A stretch of 9,972 bases of DNA from Planctomycetaceae bacterium (GTDB lineage Bacteria; Planctomycetota; Planctomycetia; Pirellulales; UBA1268), in NCBI GenBank assembly GCA_002862165.1, contig PKCL01000110.1, forward strand, positions 1-9,972. The letters run 5' to 3'. Positions 7,549 to 9,972 of this stretch are shown one piece after another. The notes beneath the pieces were generated by a model. The model was not told the origin of the DNA. It made no database searches and saw only the letters and a program-made list of their open reading frames with translations. The position numbers and the translations under genes are program-made. Every line of letters starts with the position of its first letter. Position 1 is the stretch's first letter.

Positions 7549-7555
7549 GAGGAGA
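7549..7555 (+). promoter_or_regulatory. accB: Shine-Dalgarno GAGGAGA of accB
   Basis: GAGGAGA sits 1 nt before ATG 7557 and 10 nt before in-frame ATG 7566. One nt is too close for initiation, so the second ATG is the better start; it gives a protein beginning MSGSQPSFDV. Confidence 0.6.
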
Positions 7556-7565
7556 AATGGACACC

Positions 7566-8045
7566 ATGAGTGGGTCCCAACCATCATTCGACGTCTTTGA
7601 CGTCCGCAAAGTTCGCAAGCTCATTTCTCTCATGCAAGAAAACGATCTCACTGAGATCGACTTGAAGCATGCCGACAGCGCTGTGCGAATCAAGAGAGGC
7701 GGTGAAGTCGTCTCATATTCAGCGCCGGTAGCTGCTCCACCACCTGCCCCAACTGCTCCGGCCCAGCCAGCTGCCCCAACCGTGTCGGCTGAAGAAGCTC
7801 GTATGGTTGTGGTAAAAAGCCCGATGGTTGGAACATTCTACCTTGCCTCAAGCCCAGACTCACCTCCATTTGCAAAAGTTGGTGATCGTATTGGCCCTGA
7901 GAAAACCGTTTGTATCGTAGAAGCGATGAAGGTGTTCAATGAAATTCCAGCAGGTGTTTCTGGACAGGTCGTTGCCATACTCGTTGAAAATGGTGCTCCT
8001 ATAGAGTTCGGTCAACCCCTTATCAAGGTTGACCCAGGTATTTAA
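7566..8045 (+). CDS. accB: Biotin carboxyl carrier protein of acetyl-CoA carboxylase (BCCP)
   Basis: It carries the covalently bound biotin that is carboxylated by AccC and then passes CO2 to acetyl-CoA through the AccA/AccD transferase, giving malonyl-CoA for fatty acid synthesis. The 159-residue protein has an N-terminal region (about 1-50: FDVRKVRKLISLMQENDLTEIDLKHADSAVRIKRG) that in the family helps assemble the complex. A Pro/Ala-rich swinging linker follows (about 55-78), then a C-terminal biotinyl domain from about residue 82. The biotinylation motif is EAMKVFNEI with target lysine K122. The usual Met two residues after the lysine is Phe here. Length and lysine position match the E. 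coli protein closely. ATG 7566 is preferred over ATG 7557 because of Shine-Dalgarno spacing. accC follows after 106 nt on the same strand, the normal accBC pairing. Confidence 0.95.
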   Translation: MSGSQPSFDVFDVRKVRKLISLMQENDLTEIDLKHADSAVRIKRGGEVVSYSAPVAAPPPAPTAPAQPAAPTVSAEEARMVVVKSPMVGTFYLASSPDSPPFAKVGDRIGPEKTVCIVEAMKVFNEIPAGVSGQVVAILVENGAPIEFGQPLIKVDPGI

Positions 8046-8151
8046 TACTTCTTCTCGTATCAAATCCTTTTTTACGAGTCACACATATTCCGGATAGAGC
8101 TTTTGTAAGCCAACTGCCTGCCGGCTCGACAATACCCCAATCAGGGAAATC
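8046..8151 (+). other. accB-accC spacer
   Basis: This 106-nt gap is unusually long for an accBC pair and encodes nothing visible. It contains a 6-bp inverted repeat, CTCGTA (8054-8059) and TACGAG (8073-8078), with a T-rich 13-nt loop. The T-run is in the loop rather than after the stem, so this is not a standard terminator. The accC ribosome binding site AGGGA (8143-8147) lies 4 nt before ATG 8152. Confidence 0.4.
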
Positions 8152-9495
8152 ATGTTCAATCGAATCCTGATCGCAAACCGTGGTGAGATCGCACTCCGTG
8201 TCATTCGTGCTTGTCGTGAACTCGGTATTGAAACCGTTGCTGTCTACAGTGAAGCTGACCGTGACGCTCCGTATCTCAATCTCGCGGATGAGGCCGTCTG
8301 TATTGGCTCTGCGAAAGCGGCAGACAGCTACCTAAGAATCGATCGTGTTATTAGCGCAGCTGAGATTGGCAATGTGCAGGCTATTCATCCTGGTTATGGA
8401 TTTCTCTCGGAAAATGCCCACTTCGCAGAAGTCTGTCGCTCGTGCGACATCGAATTCATTGGCCCAAGTCCGGAAGCGATGGAGCGACTCGGTGACAAGA
8501 ATTCGGCTCGAACTCTCGCCCGAGAAGCAGATGTTCCAACAGTACCTGGAAGCCCAGGACTGTTATCAGGCGAACAAGAAGCCATCAAGGTCGCCAAAGA
8601 AATAGGCTTTCCAGTCCTCCTCAAAGCAACAGCTGGTGGTGGTGGTAAAGGCATGCGGGTTGCCGCCAATGACCTTGCCCTTTCGACAGCATGGCAACAG
8701 GCCTCCGCGGAGGCTGAAGCTGCGTTCGGGAACGCCGGAATCTATATTGAGAAATATGTGGAAAAACCAAGACATGTCGAGATTCAAGTACTCGGCGACC
8801 AACACGGCACTATGCTTCATCTTTGGGAACGTGATTGTTCAACACAACGCCGTCATCAAAAACTCATAGAAGAAAGCCCTTCTCCTCGCCTCCCTGAAGA
8901 GACTCGAGCAGCCATGACCGCAGCTGCAGTCCGCCTAGCCAAAGCTTCGGGATACTACTCTGCCGGAACGGTTGAATTCATTGTTGACCAAGACAACAAC
9001 TTTTACTTCATCGAAGTAAATGCCCGCATTCAGGTTGAGCATCCAGTCTCAGAAATGGTCACAGGCATTGATCTACTCAAGCAACAGATTCGGGTAGCGG
9101 CTGGTGAAAAACTGACGCTCAAACAAGAAGATATTGTGCCTCATGGTCATGCAATTGAATGCCGTATCAATGCAGAAGACCCGGCTGCAAACTTCAGACC
9201 ATGCCCCGGCAAGATTGAGCAGATCATCGTGCCTGGGGGTTTTGGCGTTCGTTTTGATTCTCATGTTGCAGCAGGATATGTCGTCCCACCGTATTATGAT
9301 TCACTTATTGGAAAACTCATCGTGCACCAACCAACTCGTGAGGCTGCAATTGAGACGATGACCCGTGCCTTACGTGAACTTCAAATTAAAGGTATTGCCA
9401 CCACAGTGCCACTTCACCTAGACCTCCTCTCGCATTCAGCGTTCCACGAAGCAACGATCGATACAAAATTTGTGGAACGACTTCTCGCAGACTAG
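8152..9495 (+). CDS. accC: Biotin carboxylase subunit of acetyl-CoA carboxylase
   Basis: It carboxylates the biotin on AccB using ATP and bicarbonate, the first half-reaction of acetyl-CoA carboxylase. The 447-residue protein is essentially full length (E. coli 449). It has the pre-ATP-grasp start FNRILIANRGEIALRVIRAC, the HPGYGFLSENA loop, the ATP-binding Gly-rich loop AGGGGKG (161-167) with K166, then HVEIQVLGD and ERDCSTQRRHQK. The catalytic stretch FIEVNARIQVEHP places E288, N290, R292, V295 and E296, and a later IECRINAED places R338. These positions coincide with the numbering of the E. coli active site, so the enzyme should be active. The C-terminal biotin carboxylase domain ends ATIDTKFVERLLAD. 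There is no fused biotinyl or carboxyltransferase domain, so it is the separate-subunit form and not a pyruvate or propionyl-CoA carboxylase fusion. ATG 8152 follows AGGGA. It is probably cotranscribed with accB. Confidence 0.96.
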   Translation: MFNRILIANRGEIALRVIRACRELGIETVAVYSEADRDAPYLNLADEAVCIGSAKAADSYLRIDRVISAAEIGNVQAIHPGYGFLSENAHFAEVCRSCDIEFIGPSPEAMERLGDKNSARTLAREADVPTVPGSPGLLSGEQEAIKVAKEIGFPVLLKATAGGGGKGMRVAANDLALSTAWQQASAEAEAAFGNAGIYIEKYVEKPRHVEIQVLGDQHGTMLHLWERDCSTQRRHQKLIEESPSPRLPEETRAAMTAAAVRLAKASGYYSAGTVEFIVDQDNNFYFIEVNARIQVEHPVSEMVTGIDLLKQQIRVAAGEKLTLKQEDIVPHGHAIECRINAEDPAANFRPCPGKIEQIIVPGGFGVRFDSHVAAGYVVPPYYDSLIGKLIVHQPTREAAIETMTRALRELQIKGIATTVPLHLDLLSHSAFHEATIDTKFVERLLAD

Positions 9496-9664
9496 TCATG
9501 CACTGCACGTAGATCTGAACCTACTCGGTATCGCACCCTTGTACCCCTCGAGCAGCCATTCCCTCTTGCTGCAAACTACCCCCTACAAAAGCAGCCCAAT
9601 GCTTGCTAGATTTCTCTCACGTTCCTGACACCCTCCCGCCTTTCCCAGTGGAGCCCTCCAGCTC
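9496..9664 (+). other. Spacer between accC and the phosphofructokinase gene
   Basis: These 169 nt contain no supported gene. The plus strand is pyrimidine-rich, with recurring CCCTC words in 9545-9660. A 5-bp inverted repeat GCAGC (9552-9556)/GCTGC (9568-9572) is too weak to call a terminator. GGAG at 9650-9653 is the likely ribosome binding site of the next gene, 11 nt before ATG 9665. Confidence 0.5.
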
Positions 9665-9972
9665 ATGGCCGAATCCCTCTCACGCCCACCAAAAGCAGCT
9701 CACCATTTTCGTCGCGTCGCCATTCTCTTTGCAGGTGGTCCAGCTCCGGGAGCAAATGCTGTTATTTCAACAGCAGCCACATCATTCATGCGAAATGACA
9801 CCGAAGTAGTTGGAATGAAACATGGCTACTCATCTCTCGCTGACTTCTCGTCCGAGCAGCCACTCGTTGAAGGTAAAGACTATATCGCGGTAACCCCGGA
9901 GTTTTTAAAGCGAACCCGATCTGGTCAAGGAATTATGCTCGGCACTGCCAGAACAAACCCTGGTAAGCATAT
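9665..9972 (+). CDS. 6-phosphofructokinase family protein (N-terminal part, runs off window)
   Basis: It likely phosphorylates fructose 6-phosphate to fructose 1,6-bisphosphate in glycolysis, using ATP or pyrophosphate. Only 102 residues are visible. After a basic 17-residue start comes the first beta strand RVAILFAGGPAPGANAVI with the Gly-rich phosphate-binding loop GGPAPG (24-29). A Rossmann-like segment EVVGMKHGYSSL (47-58) follows, then LGTARTNPGK (92-101), the loop that precedes the catalytic region. These match the phosphofructokinase family, in particular the GGPAPG subgroup that includes many pyrophosphate-dependent enzymes. The residues deciding ATP against pyrophosphate (the GGDGT/GGDDT region) and the catalytic TID motif lie beyond the window, so the donor cannot be decided and no symbol is given. 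The frame is closed upstream by TGA 9626-9628, and ATG 9665 is the first ATG in frame. It lies 169 nt after accC and may or may not share its transcript. Confidence 0.85.
   Translation, partial: MAESLSRPPKAAHHFRRVAILFAGGPAPGANAVISTAATSFMRNDTEVVGMKHGYSSLADFSSEQPLVEGKDYIAVTPEFLKRTRSGQGIMLGTARTNPGKH

Larger units (their letters stand above)
7351..7565. other. Divergent intergenic region between nnrD and accB
   Basis: About 215 nt hold the 5' control sequences of both neighbours. No convincing coding frame is present: the minus-strand open frame 7236-7508 runs into the nnrD coding region in another frame and resembles nothing. Visible structure is a pair of GGGCC...ATGGC palindromic elements (7423-7459) and two TTTCGG copies exactly 10 bp apart (7461 and 7471). 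Candidate promoter hexamers are weak: TTGACG at 7412-7417 and TTGCCG at 7496-7501 lack good -10 partners at 16-18 bp. No promoter is therefore called. Confidence 0.6.

Noticed and set aside
8054..8078. CTCGTA/TACGAG hairpin as an accB terminator
   Set aside because: The T-run lies in the loop and not after the stem, and accC immediately downstream is expected to be cotranscribed.
9552..9572. GCAGC/GCTGC stem as an accC terminator
   Set aside because: It has only 5 bp with an 11-nt loop and no following T-run.
9603..9809. 68-residue plus-strand open frame before and within the phosphofructokinase gene
   Set aside because: It is Pro/Ser/Gln-rich in a frame different from the phosphofructokinase frame, which has clear motifs.
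1..9972. CRISPR array, transposon ends, tRNA or phage genes
   Set aside because: I saw no regularly spaced repeats, transposase motifs, cloverleaf sequences or phage proteins.

Overview
The window reads as ordinary bacterial chromosome of balanced base composition. Genes are densely packed and there are no tRNA, rRNA, mobile-element or CRISPR signatures. The best guess for the source is a member of the Planctomycetota. This rests on the wording of several conserved motifs (biotin site EAMKVFNEI in AccB, FIEVNARIQVEHPVSEMVTG in AccC, GGPAPGANAVI in the phosphofructokinase) and on a Pro/Tyr/Gly-rich tail of the kind common in secreted proteins. It is recalled family resemblance, not a search, and other phyla remain possible.

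Layout. Bases 1-222 hold the C-terminal end of an unrecognised Pro/Tyr/Gly-rich protein. Bases 269-6421 hold a tight same-strand block of four genes: a metallo-beta-lactamase/beta-CASP exonuclease, an ATP-dependent DNA ligase, an Lhr-Core type DEXH-box helicase and the metallophosphoesterase PdeM. The gaps are 35 nt, 5 nt and a 4-nt ATGA overlap. This is the known 'ligase-associated' DNA damage response cluster, complete and intact here. The enzymes plausibly process damaged ends, remodel or unwind nucleic acid, cut it and reseal it.

A minus-strand gene (6433-7350) meets pdeM tail to tail, 11 nt apart. It encodes NAD(P)H-hydrate dehydratase (NnrD), a metabolite repair enzyme. A divergent intergenic region (7351-7565) with two near-identical palindromic elements about 20 bp apart separates nnrD from accB. 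accB (biotin carboxyl carrier protein) and accC (biotin carboxylase) follow on the plus strand; together they carry out the first half-reaction of acetyl-CoA carboxylase, which starts fatty acid synthesis. The window ends inside a 6-phosphofructokinase-family gene starting at 9665.

No wholly new system is evident. The points most worth a second look are the complete repair cluster in this probable host, the paired palindromes upstream of accB, the basic N-terminal extension of the helicase, and the start-codon questions for the exonuclease and accB.
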